From Polyangiaceae bacterium (lineage in GTDB: Bacteria; Myxococcota_A; Polyangia; Polyangiales; Polyangiaceae), in the NCBI GenBank assembly GCA_025453595.1, contig JALOQB010000121.1:1-36808 (forward strand): a stretch of DNA of 36,808 nucleotides, given 5' to 3'. Under the pieces are notes generated by a model that saw only the letters and a list, made by a program, of their open reading frames with translations, did not search any database and was not told the DNA's origin. This document shows, piece by piece, positions 18,620-26,516 of the stretch. The position numbers were made by a program, and so were the translations under genes. Numbering within the stretch: position 1 is the first letter of the stretch; every line of letters begins with the position of its first letter.

Positions 18620-20698
18620 ATGAAGCAGACCCGATTCTTCTTTCTTCTCGCGCTGTGCGGGGCCATCAGCGCCTGCAAGGATGCCGGAGACGAGGTTCCT
18701 CCGCCGAGCAATCCCCCCAAGAAGAGCAGTACCACGGCGAACGTGGCGGTGAACCCGCTTGCGTCCTGGGTTTCTGCCAAGCAGCGAGAGTCGGTCAAGA
18801 TCGAGGCATCGAGGCTGATCTTCCCCGCCGCGGGCAACGACGCGCTGCTCAAGAAGAAGAAGGGCGATATCCTGGTCAGCGACCGCAGCAACAGCGCGAA
18901 CAACCCGGAAGGGTTCATGCGCAAGGTGGTGTCCGTCGCCAAGAACGGCGACTCGATCGTCATCGAGACCGAGCAGGCTTACCTTGGTGAGGTCATCGTC
19001 GGTGAGTTCGAGATCAACATCGAGAACCCGGATCTGCAGTTCACGAACCCCGGCTCCAGCACCAAGGGGTCCTTCGAGGTTCCAGGTCTCCTGCCCACCG
19101 CCGAGTCCACGGTGGGCCTGGATCTGACCTACAGCAGGAAGGATATCCCCCTCGGGGAGCTCTCGATTGCCAAGATCGAGATCCCCCTCAAGAACGACTG
19201 GAAGGTGGCGGTCAGCGGCAAGGCCTCTGCCAACCTCAAGGAGGCCATGTTCTCGATGAAGCCGTCGGTCACCTTCGGCGCCAAGATCGAGGTCCCCGGT
19301 GGGTTCTTTGGCAAGTTTAACCCGAACAATTACCTGCAAGAGCTGCAGTTCAAGCTCAAGGGCGAGATCGGCGCCAAGATGCTCTACAGCGCCGCCCTTG
19401 GCTTCAACATCGAGGCCAACAAGACGCTGAACAAGGAGTCGGGCGCCGATAACCTGGCCAGCTCCATCGCCGCGCAGCTCTCTTCGAAGGCGAAGAGCTA
19501 TGGCGTCAACACGCCCATCGTCCCCAGCGTCCCCTTCTGGGGTCCGCCGATCCCGACCCCACTCGGGCCCATCCCCGTGTCGTACATGTTCGAGATGGAC
19601 CTCGCCTGCGGGGGCGCCCTCGCTGGCTCCGCCGAGTTCGAGCTCGGCTGGGAGGCCTCGGCCCTCGCCGAGTTTGGCTTCATCTACGAGAAGGACAAGG
19701 GCACCTCGCCCATCTCGAACACCAACTTCACCTTCAACACCATCGGCCCCGATCTCAAGAAGATCGTCGGTTCGCTCGAGGCCAAGTGCGCCATTGAACC
19801 CCGGCTTGTCGCCAAAATTGCTGGCTTCGCCGGGCCCTATGTCAAGGGGTCGGTGGGCGCCGGGATCAAGTTCGAGGGCGCCGAATCCTGCGAGGGGATC
19901 CAGGACGGGAGGCCCAAGCCCACCTTCACCATCTCGACCGAGCGCACCCTCGGCCTCTACATGGGCGCCGAGGCTGGCTTCAAGGTGAGCCTGGGCCCCA
20001 TCGAGCTCGACATCAAGCTCTTCGACGGCCAGTTCCCGGTCTACGAGAACAAGAGCAAGATCGTGCCGGACGCCACCTTCGACCTCCCCCAGAGCGTGGC
20101 CATCGGGTACTGCTCCGGCGAGGAGTTTGCCGGCCAGGGCGGTGGCGGCCAGGGCGGCGGTGGCAACGGCGGCGATGGCGGCACCGCAGGTTCCGGCGGC
20201 AGCGTCAGCGGCGGCAGCGGTGGCAGCGTCAGCGGTGGCTCTGGCGGCTCTGGTGGCACCAACAGCGGCGGCTCCGGTGGCACCAGCAGCGGCGGTTCCG
20301 GTGGCAGCGGTGGCTCCGGCGGTGGCAGCGGCGGTTCGGGTGGGGACAGCGGGGCCGGGGGCTCCCCGGAGCCGGTCTGCGGAAACGGCAAGATCGACAA
20401 GGCCACCGAGTTCTGCGACGGCCAGGATTTTGGCGGGCGCACCTGCGCCAGCTGGACCGGCAACCCCAACGCCACCGGTAACCTCACCTGCACCGCGCAG
20501 TGCGCGATCGACTCCTCCACCTGCGACCTGGGGGCGACCTGCGGCGACGTATGCGCCGAGAGCGACAAGCCCCAGAAGCCCGAGTGCGGCTCATGCCAGC
20601 AGCAGGTATGCGCGGCCAACTCGTTCTGCTGCACCGACGCCTGGGACCTTGTTTGCGTCCTGAGCGCCGAGAGCCTCTGCGGTGCATCCTGCAACTGA
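18620..20698 (+). CDS. Large exported lipoprotein with Gly/Ser linker and Cys-rich C-terminus
   Basis: A 692-residue lipoprotein of unknown function. The signal has lipobox ISAC (Cys19). The mature part up to about residue 495 looks beta-rich, with repeated amphipathic strands (for example VTFGAKIEVPGGFFGKF, LGLYMGAEAGFKVSLG), suggesting a large surface or periplasmic beta-structure. A flexible Gly/Ser linker of about 77 residues separates it from a C-terminal Cys-rich module: VCGNGKIDKATEFCDG, typical of DUF4215-like repeats common in myxobacteria, and a final CxxQVCAANSFCC...WDLVCV...C segment likely fully disulfide-bonded. GGAG 8 bases upstream supports the start. A prepilin-like gene follows after 16 bases. 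Confidence 0.85.
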   Translation: MKQTRFFFLLALCGAISACKDAGDEVPPPSNPPKKSSTTANVAVNPLASWVSAKQRESVKIEASRLIFPAAGNDALLKKKKGDILVSDRSNSANNPEGFMRKVVSVAKNGDSIVIETEQAYLGEVIVGEFEINIENPDLQFTNPGSSTKGSFEVPGLLPTAESTVGLDLTYSRKDIPLGELSIAKIEIPLKNDWKVAVSGKASANLKEAMFSMKPSVTFGAKIEVPGGFFGKFNPNNYLQELQFKLKGEIGAKMLYSAALGFNIEANKTLNKESGADNLASSIAAQLSSKAKSYGVNTPIVPSVPFWGPPIPTPLGPIPVSYMFEMDLACGGALAGSAEFELGWEASALAEFGFIYEKDKGTSPISNTNFTFNTIGPDLKKIVGSLEAKCAIEPRLVAKIAGFAGPYVKGSVGAGIKFEGAESCEGIQDGRPKPTFTISTERTLGLYMGAEAGFKVSLGPIELDIKLFDGQFPVYENKSKIVPDATFDLPQSVAIGYCSGEEFAGQGGGGQGGGGNGGDGGTAGSGGSVSGGSGGSVSGGSGGSGGTNSGGSGGTSSGGSGGSGGSGGGSGGSGGDSGAGGSPEPVCGNGKIDKATEFCDGQDFGGRTCASWTGNPNATGNLTCTAQCAIDSSTCDLGATCGDVCAESDKPQKPECGSCQQQVCAANSFCCTDAWDLVCVLSAESLCGASCN
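20137..20366 (+). repeat. Low-complexity Gly/Ser-coding repeat
   Basis: Degenerate GGCGGC/GGTGGCAGC units code for the Gly/Ser linker of the lipoprotein. The period is irregular (3, 6 and 9 bases) with many near-identical copies, so it could change length by slippage without losing frame. Confidence 0.85.
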
Positions 20699-20714
20699 GC
20701 GGAAGGGCAGACCG

Positions 20715-20960
20715 ATGATGAAGAAGTTGTTCCGGGACACGCGCGGCGCTGGCATGGTCGAGTACATCCTCGTCATCGGCATGGTGGCGCTGCTCTCCAT
20801 CGCGGCCTTCAAGGGCTTCCAGAAGTCGATGCGGAAGAAGGTCGTCGAGCAGGCCAAGACGGTCGGGCAGATCAACCACGGTGCCGGGAACTTACGGGGT
20901 CGATGCCGCTGGCTGTCGCCCGGTGAGGTGGCCCGGGCGTGCTATACCGGCGCGCCATGA
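20715..20960 (+). CDS. Flp-type (class IVb) prepilin-like small protein
   Basis: An 81-residue protein. MMKKLFRDTRG is followed by AGMVEYILVIGMVALLSIAAF: a short basic leader ending in Gly11, then Glu at +5 and a hydrophobic helix, the classic prepilin peptidase substrate (class III/Flp signal). Cleavage after Gly11 is expected. The mature part is short and helical (KGFQKSMRKKVVEQAKTVG), as in Flp pilins. The last about 27 residues (from INHGAGN) look unlike pilin and run into the hrpA start, overlapping it as ATGA; they may be a chance read-through. No prepilin peptidase, TadA ATPase or TadE is in the window. An alternative start ATG lies at 20718. Confidence 0.75.
   Translation: MMKKLFRDTRGAGMVEYILVIGMVALLSIAAFKGFQKSMRKKVVEQAKTVGQINHGAGNLRGRCRWLSPGEVARACYTGAP
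20940..20948 (+). promoter_or_regulatory. Candidate extended -10 for hrpA
   Basis: TGCTATACC: a TG-extended -10 (TATACC) ending 8 bases before the hrpA ATG, which would place the transcription start next to the start codon. No good -35 is seen at 16-18 bases upstream. Confidence 0.35.
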
Positions 20961-23900
20961 CCCTGCTGCCTGCCGCTGCGGACGGCCAGGGGCCTCCGAG
21001 TGGCCCCTCCCACGAGATCAAATTTCCCCCTGAACTCCCGGTCTCGGAGCGCCGCTTCGAGATCGCCCGGGCCATCGACGCGCACCAGGTCGTGATCATC
21101 GCGGGGGAGACTGGCTCGGGCAAGAGCACCCAGATCCCCAAGATCTGCCTGGCCATGGGCCGGGGTGTGCAGAAGCTGATCGGCTGTACCCAGCCCCGCC
21201 GCCTGGCCGCCACCAGCCTGGCCACCCGCGTCGCCAAGGAGCTGGAGGTGAACCTGGGCGAGGAGGTCGGCTACAAGATCCGCTTCAACGAGCAGGCGAA
21301 GGCGAACACCTACGTCAAGTTCATGACCGACGGCATCCTGCTGGCCGAGACCCAGGGGGACCCGATGCTGCGGGCCTACGACACGCTCATCCTGGACGAG
21401 GCCCACGAGCGCAGCCTGAACATCGATTTTCTCCTGGGCTACCTGAAGCGGCTGCTGCCCCGGCGCCCCGATCTCAAGGTGGTGGTGTGCTCGGCCACGC
21501 TGGACGTGGAGCGCTTCTCGGCCTTCTTTGACAGGGCGCCTGTCCTCCAGGTGTCGGGCCGTACGTTCCCGGTGGACGTGATCTACCGACCGCCGCGGGC
21601 AGACGAGGCCGACCTGGTCGAGAGCATCGGCAACACGGTCGAGGAGATCACGGACCTGGACCGGCGCGGCGATATCCTGATCTTCCTCCCGGGGGAGCGG
21701 GAGATCCGCGAGGTGGCCGACGAGCTGACGAGCCACGGGCTGCCCCACACCATGGTGTTGCCGCTCTTCGCCCGGCTCTCTGCCGCGGAGCAGGCCCGGG
21801 TCTTCCAGCCTGTACCGCAGCGTCGCATCGTGCTTGCGACCAACGTGGCGGAGACCTCCCTCACCATCCCCGGCATCGTGTACGTGCTCGACCCGGGGCA
21901 GGCGCGGATCAACCGCTACATCCCGCGGACCGGGGTCACGACCCTGCAGATCGAGGCGATCTCCCGGGCCAGCGCCGACCAGCGAAAGGGGCGCTGCGGC
22001 CGCGTGCAGAGCGGCATCTGCTTCCGCCTCTACGACGAGGAGGACTTCAAGGCGCGGCCCGAGCACACCGACCCGGAGATCAAGCGGGCGGGGCTCGCCG
22101 GCGTCATCCTGCGGATGAAGGCGCTGAACCTGGGCGAGGTCGAGGCGTTCCCCTTCCTGGACCCGCCCTCCAAGCGAGCCATCGACGAGGGATACCGGGT
22201 GCTGGAGGAGCTCGGCGCCCTCGACGAGCAGCGGGAGCTGACCCCGATCGGCCAGCGCCTGGCGCGCCTCCCCGTGGACCCCCGGGTGGGGCGGATGATC
22301 CTGGGGGGCGTGGACGAGGGCGCCCTGAGCGAGGTCCTGGTGATCGCCGCCGCCCTCAGCGTCCAGGACCCCCGGGAGCGGCCCATCGCCGCCCAGCGCC
22401 AGGCCGACGATGCTCACCGGAAGTTCCGGGATGAGACCTCCGACTTCCTCGGGTTGCTCCGCATCTGGGACGCCTACCGCGAGGCCCGCGCCGGCGCCAA
22501 GGCCCAGCTACGGCGCTTCTGCTCTGCCCATTTTCTCTCGTTTGTCCGCATGAAAGAGTGGGCAGACATCCACGACCAGCTGGCCCAGCTGGCCTCCGAG
22601 ATGGGCCTGGTAGCCAACCGCAAGCCCGCGGAACCGGAGCAGATTCACCGGGCCATCCTGCCCGGGTTGCTCAGCCGCCTGGGCCTGTGGAACCAGGAGC
22701 ACCGGGCCTACGCCGGCGCGCGGCAGACGCGCTTCACCTTGCACCCCTCGTCCGGGCTCTCCAAGAAGCCGCCGGCCTGGGTGGTGGCCGCCGAGCTGGT
22801 GGAGACCTCCCAGCTGTTCGCGCGCAACGCGGCGCGGATCGACCCGGCCTGGCTGGAGGCGGCGGCGGGGCCCCTCTGCAAGCGCAGCCACGGCGACCCG
22901 CACTGGGAGCAGAAGCCGGCGCAGGTCATGGCCCGGGAGAACGTGACCCTCTTTGGTCTCCCCATCGTCCGTGACCGGAAGGTGCATTTCGGGCCCATCG
23001 ACCCGGCGGCGGCGCGCAAGGTGTTCCTGCGGCATGCGCTGGCCCTCGGGGAGTACCGCACCAGCGCCCCGTTCCTGGAGCACAACCGGCAGGTCATCGA
23101 GCAGGCCCAGGCGCTGCGAGCGCGGGCCCGACGCAGCGACCTGATGATCGACGAGCATGCGCTGGAGGCCTTCTTTGACCAGCGGGTAGGGGAGGGGGTC
23201 TACAGCGGGAAGACCTTCGAGGAGTGGCGCGCGAAGGCCGAGCAAGAGAACCCGAAGTTGCTCTCCCTGACCCTCGACGACGTGCTCCTTGATGAGGCCC
23301 ACGACCTGACCGCGGCGCGGTATCCGGACGAGCTCAGGCTGTACGGGGCCCGCATGCCGCTGTCGTACAAATTCGACCCCCGCGAGGACGACGATGGGCT
23401 CACGGTGACGGTGCCGGTGGTGGTGCTGCCCCAGGTGGACCCGGGGGTGTTTGACTGGATCATCCCCGGCTGGCTGGTCGAGAAGGTCTCGCTGCTGCTC
23501 GACTCGTTGCCCAAGGCGCTCCGCAAGCAGATCGGCTCCTCGTTGCTGGCCGCCCGCGAGCTCGAGCCGTCGCTGCGGCCCTTCGAGGGGCCGCTGCTCC
23601 CGGCCCTGACCGAGGCCATCTTGTCCCGCTACAGCGTCCGGATCCCCCCGGACGCGTGGCGCCGCGAGGAGGTGCCGGAGTACCTCCAGCTCCTGTGTCG
23701 CGTCGTCGACGAGGACGGCAAGGAGGTCGCCCGGGGGCGCGACGTGGCCGCGCTCCGGGAGCGCTTCGCCTTCGTCGCCCGGCAGGCCTGGGAGAGCGTC
23801 CCCAAGAGCGCCTGGAGCAAGCTCGGCATGAAGACCTGGGACCTGGACACGCTGCCGGAGAACGTGCGGGTCCGCTCCGGCGCCTCCACCGTGCTCGCCT

Positions 23901-24688
23901 ACCCTGCGCTGGTCGACCATGAAGACTCGGTCGAGCTGCGCCTCATGGAAGCTCCGGACACCGCGGAGATGGCCACGCGGGCGGGCCTCCGGCGCCTCTT
24001 CTTGCTGCAGCTCCGCACCAGCCAGCGCCAGCTCGCCCAGCTCGCCTCCGGCGCGCTCGACGCGGTGGCCCTCGCTTCCCCCCTGCGCGGGGCTCGTCTC
24101 CAGGTCGGCCAGCGGGCCGTCGACGAGGCCTTCGGCCTGGAGAGCGCGGCCACCTTCCCCCGGGACAAGGCCGCCTTCCACCGGCGCTTCGAGGAGGGGC
24201 GCCGCCAGCTCCCGGAGGCGCTCTCCTCCCTCGACCGGATGGCCATCGAGATCGCCACGGAGCACCAGAAGGTGACCTCCGCGCTCAAGAGCCTCCTCGC
24301 GGCCAAGGCGGGAAAAAGCCGCGTGTCCATCGATGACATCCAGGGCCAGGTCGAGCGGCTGACCCCGCCGGATCTCCTCGCCACCTGCCCCCGGGACAGG
24401 CTGCGGCACATCCCCCGGTACCTGAAGGCCCTGCAGGTGCGCATCCAGCGGCTCCCGCTCGACCCGGGCAAGGATGAGCAGAAGGCCGCCCCGGTCATCA
24501 AGCTGTGGCAGGAATTCCTCAAGCAAGAGCCGCTGCTGCGCTCCCGGGGGCATGACCCGGTGCGCCTCGACGAGCTGCGCTGGCTGCTGGAAGAGTGGCG
24601 CGTCCAGGTGTTCGCGCCGGAGCTCAAGACCGCCCTGCCGGTGTCGGAAAAACGCCTGGTCGAACTCTGGAGTGCGCTCCGGAGATGA
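20957..24688 (+). CDS. hrpA: ATP-dependent RNA helicase HrpA
   Basis: A 1243-residue DEAH-box helicase. Motif I GETGSGKST is at 50-58, then TQPRRLAA, motif II DEAH at 147-150, motif III CSATLD, motif V ATNVAETSLTIPG and motif VI QRKGRCGRVQSG (Cys where Thr/Ala is usual). A winged-helix/ratchet and OB region follow, and a long C-terminal DUF3418 domain typical of bacterial HrpA (about 700-1240). E. coli HrpA rescues stalled or collided ribosomes and processes mRNA. The ATG at 20957 was chosen because it directly precedes the conserved region and overlaps the prepilin-like stop; an in-frame ATG at 20939 would overlap a promoter-like sequence. No Shine-Dalgarno is visible, consistent with a leaderless message. 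Confidence 0.95.
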   Translation: MTLLPAAADGQGPPSGPSHEIKFPPELPVSERRFEIARAIDAHQVVIIAGETGSGKSTQIPKICLAMGRGVQKLIGCTQPRRLAATSLATRVAKELEVNLGEEVGYKIRFNEQAKANTYVKFMTDGILLAETQGDPMLRAYDTLILDEAHERSLNIDFLLGYLKRLLPRRPDLKVVVCSATLDVERFSAFFDRAPVLQVSGRTFPVDVIYRPPRADEADLVESIGNTVEEITDLDRRGDILIFLPGEREIREVADELTSHGLPHTMVLPLFARLSAAEQARVFQPVPQRRIVLATNVAETSLTIPGIVYVLDPGQARINRYIPRTGVTTLQIEAISRASADQRKGRCGRVQSGICFRLYDEEDFKARPEHTDPEIKRAGLAGVILRMKALNLGEVEAFPFLDPPSKRAIDEGYRVLEELGALDEQRELTPIGQRLARLPVDPRVGRMILGGVDEGALSEVLVIAAALSVQDPRERPIAAQRQADDAHRKFRDETSDFLGLLRIWDAYREARAGAKAQLRRFCSAHFLSFVRMKEWADIHDQLAQLASEMGLVANRKPAEPEQIHRAILPGLLSRLGLWNQEHRAYAGARQTRFTLHPSSGLSKKPPAWVVAAELVETSQLFARNAARIDPAWLEAAAGPLCKRSHGDPHWEQKPAQVMARENVTLFGLPIVRDRKVHFGPIDPAAARKVFLRHALALGEYRTSAPFLEHNRQVIEQAQALRARARRSDLMIDEHALEAFFDQRVGEGVYSGKTFEEWRAKAEQENPKLLSLTLDDVLLDEAHDLTAARYPDELRLYGARMPLSYKFDPREDDDGLTVTVPVVVLPQVDPGVFDWIIPGWLVEKVSLLLDSLPKALRKQIGSSLLAARELEPSLRPFEGPLLPALTEAILSRYSVRIPPDAWRREEVPEYLQLLCRVVDEDGKEVARGRDVAALRERFAFVARQAWESVPKSAWSKLGMKTWDLDTLPENVRVRSGASTVLAYPALVDHEDSVELRLMEAPDTAEMATRAGLRRLFLLQLRTSQRQLAQLASGALDAVALASPLRGARLQVGQRAVDEAFGLESAATFPRDKAAFHRRFEEGRRQLPEALSSLDRMAIEIATEHQKVTSALKSLLAAKAGKSRVSIDDIQGQVERLTPPDLLATCPRDRLRHIPRYLKALQVRIQRLPLDPGKDEQKAAPVIKLWQEFLKQEPLLRSRGHDPVRLDELRWLLEEWRVQVFAPELKTALPVSEKRLVELWSALRR

Positions 24689-24712
24689 CGGACGAAAATG
24701 CGGTGCTATCTT
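24685..24712 (+). promoter_or_regulatory. Candidate promoter at the hrpA 3' end
   Basis: ATGACG (24685-24690) and TATCTT (24707-24712), spaced 16 bases, with TG at 24704-24705 forming an extended -10. It would start an independent transcript right after hrpA. Motif match only. Confidence 0.35.
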
Positions 24713-24889
24713 CGGTCTTATCGGCGCTGGCTGGGGCCTCGAGCCCCGGGAATGGTCCCGCGGTCCTCCGCACCAGCACCTTTGTCCTGGCCTGCGGGCC
24801 GCTCACATGGAACGCCCCGTCTACCTCTCCAGAACGGCTCACAGCTGGAGCGCAGGGGCGCCGGTCCAACCGGAGGAGGGTTGATCATC

Positions 24890-24934
24890 ATGCATCATCA
24901 CCAAGGTCTCAGCTCGGAGGTCGCGGCGAGCTAG
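24890..24934 (+). CDS. Possible 14-residue leader peptide with three His codons
   Basis: ATG at 24890 encodes MHHHQGLSSEVAAS and stops at TAG 24932-24934. GGAGGAGGG at 24872-24880 is one of the best ribosome sites in the window, 9 bases before the ATG. The three consecutive His codons lie in the 5' arm of the outer stem (24892-24898/24936-24942), so a stalled or moving ribosome would change the fold. This resembles amino-acid attenuator leaders, but the terminator is about 170 bases further on and the next gene is a peptidase rather than a histidine operon. Speculative. Confidence 0.3.
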   Translation: MHHHQGLSSEVAAS

Positions 24935-25102
24935 CATGATGCCGAGGGGCAGCGCAGGGCGCTGTCCTGGCAACCCACCTGGCGGCAACGCTCGCCCTGG
25001 CGCATGAGGGTAGGGGTCTTTGTGCCCCCGCCTGGCGCAGGTTCCGAGGTGCCACAGGAGGCATCACCTCGTCACGCCCCCGATCCAAGGGGCCGAGGAA
25101 GG

Positions 25103-25146
25103 GCAGGTCGGGTGTTCCGAAACGACACCCGGCCTGCTTTATTTTT
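25103..25146 (+). terminator. Strong intrinsic terminator upstream of pepP
   Basis: GCAGGTCGGGTGT (25103-25115) pairs with ACACCCGGCCTGC (25125-25137) over 13 positions (one G-U), 9-base loop, followed by TTTATTTTT. Plus-strand orientation; it ends hrpA and/or the upstream leader RNA. It lies 77 bases before the pepP start. Confidence 0.88.
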
Positions 25147-25223
25147 GGTCATCGTCTTCCTGTTGCGGCAGGGAGGGCGGCAGGGGCTTGCAGCCCGTGG
25201 GGGGGCGGCTCATCTTGCCGCGG

Positions 25224-26516
25224 ATGCCCTTTCGAGAGCGACGGGCCGCGGTAGCGCGAGCCATGGGGTCCGGGGTGGGGGTCTTTTTTTCGGCGCCGGT
25301 GTTCCTGAGGAACAACGACGTCGAGCACGAGTACCGGCAAGACTCGGATTTTTACTACCTGACCGGCCTCGACGAGCCAGAGAGCGTGGCGGTGTTGCTG
25401 GCCGGGGAGGGGCGGGCGCGGCTGGTGCTTTTTGTCCGGCCGCGCGACCCGGAGCGCGAGCTATGGGACGGGCACCGGGTCGGCGTGGAGGGGGCCCGGG
25501 AGCGGCTGGGCGCGGACGAGGCGTACCCCATCCAGGAGCTCCCGGCGCGGCTGGCCGAGCTGTTCCGGGGCCAGGGGCGCCTTTACTACCATCTCAACCG
25601 CCACCGCCGCTGCGACGAGATCGTGCTCAACGCCATCGACGCGGCTCGCGCCCGCGGCCGCACGCCTCACCGCTGGCCAACCGAGATCTTCGACACCGAT
25701 CCGCTGGTCCACGAGCTACGCTGGCGCAAGGGGCCAGAAGAGATCGCCCTGATGCAGCGGGCCGCGGACATCACCCGGGACGGACACCTCGCCGCGATGC
25801 AACAGGCCCGGCCCGGGGGCTTCGAGTACGAGATCGATGCGGCCCTGCGAGGGGCGTTCCGGCGCGGGGGGGCCGAGCGCTGCGCGTACCAGCCCATCGT
25901 GGGGTCCGGGCTCAACGCGACCACGCTGCACTACAGGGCCAACAACGGGCCCCTGCGCGACGGCGAGCTGCTGCTGATCGATGCGGGGGCCGAGTATGCC
26001 TACTACGCCTGCGATGTCACCCGGACCTTCCCCGTCAACGGCCGGTTCTCCGAGGCGCAGCGCGCGCTCTACGAGCTGGTCCTGGAGTCCCAGAAGGCCG
26101 CCATCGATCGCTGCGTGGTCGGCGCCACGATCGATGAGGTCCACGGGGTCGCGGTCGAGGTGTTGACCCGGGGCATGGTGCGCCTCGGCCTGCTGACCGG
26201 CGAGCCGCTCGCGCTGATCGAGCAGGGGGCTTACCGGCGTTATTACATGCACCGGACCAGCCACTTTCTCGGCATGGATGTGCACGACGTGGGGGCCTAT
26301 TTCCTCGACGGGAAGCCCCGACCGCTGGAGGCCGGCGCCGTGCTCACCGTCGAGCCCGGCCTCTACATCGCCGCCGCAGACCCCCAGGCCCCCGAGGCGC
26401 TGCGGGGGGTCGGCATCCGCATCGAGGACGACGTCCTGATCACCCCCGAAGGGCCCCGGGTCCTGACCGCCGCGATCCCCCGTGAGGTCCCCGATGTCGA
26501 AGCCGCCTGCCGCTGA
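25224..26516 (+). CDS. pepP: Xaa-Pro aminopeptidase (PepP, M24B)
   Basis: A 430-residue metallopeptidase that removes N-terminal residues before proline. The N-terminal AMP_N domain has the signature YRQDSDFYYLTGLDEPES (38-55). The pita-bread catalytic domain carries five metal ligands: Asp253 (LLIDAGAEY), Asp264 (ACDVTRTFP), His347 (TSHFLGMDVHD), Glu377 (TVEPGLYI) and Glu401 (IRIEDDVLIT). MPFRERRAAV at 25224 begins just before the conserved AMP_N helix; the longer frame back to 25020 would cross the terminator and is rejected. No clear Shine-Dalgarno. The gene overlaps mutY by 23 bases. The upstream terminator implies its own promoter in 25147-25223 or regulated read-through. Confidence 0.93.
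   Translation: MPFRERRAAVARAMGSGVGVFFSAPVFLRNNDVEHEYRQDSDFYYLTGLDEPESVAVLLAGEGRARLVLFVRPRDPERELWDGHRVGVEGARERLGADEAYPIQELPARLAELFRGQGRLYYHLNRHRRCDEIVLNAIDAARARGRTPHRWPTEIFDTDPLVHELRWRKGPEEIALMQRAADITRDGHLAAMQQARPGGFEYEIDAALRGAFRRGGAERCAYQPIVGSGLNATTLHYRANNGPLRDGELLLIDAGAEYAYYACDVTRTFPVNGRFSEAQRALYELVLESQKAAIDRCVVGATIDEVHGVAVEVLTRGMVRLGLLTGEPLALIEQGAYRRYYMHRTSHFLGMDVHDVGAYFLDGKPRPLEAGAVLTVEPGLYIAAADPQAPEALRGVGIRIEDDVLITPEGPRVLTAAIPREVPDVEAACR

Larger units (their letters stand above)
24713..25146 (+). ncRNA. Unrecognised structured leader or small RNA between hrpA and pepP
   Basis: About 430 bases without a long credible gene, bounded by a promoter-like sequence and a strong intrinsic terminator. 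I see nested and successive stems: GCATCAT (24892-24898) with ATGATGC (24936-24942) enclosing AGCTCG (24911-24916) with CGAGCT (24927-24932); then CAGCGC (24950-24955) with GCGCTG (24959-24964); and CGAGGTG (25045-25051) with CACCTCG (25065-25071). The element CCTGGCAACCC at 24966-24976 recalls cores of SAM-type riboswitches, but the rest does not match any class I know. It could be a riboswitch/attenuator leader of pepP, an independent small RNA, or simply a long hrpA 3' UTR. Confidence 0.4.

Noticed and set aside
20137-20366. CRISPR-like or satellite repeat
   Set aside because: The repetition is explained by the Gly/Ser-coding linker; there are no spacers of regular length and no cas genes.
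24808-24885. 25-codon ORF MERPVYLSRTAHSWSAGAPV... within the hrpA-pepP gap
   Set aside because: No convincing ribosome site, no motif; the downstream 14-codon ORF has a much better site.
24713-25146. SAM-type riboswitch
   Set aside because: GGCAACCC resembles part of a SAM-I/SAM-IV core, but the surrounding stems and other conserved positions do not fit, and the downstream genes are not methionine-related. Left as an unassigned RNA.
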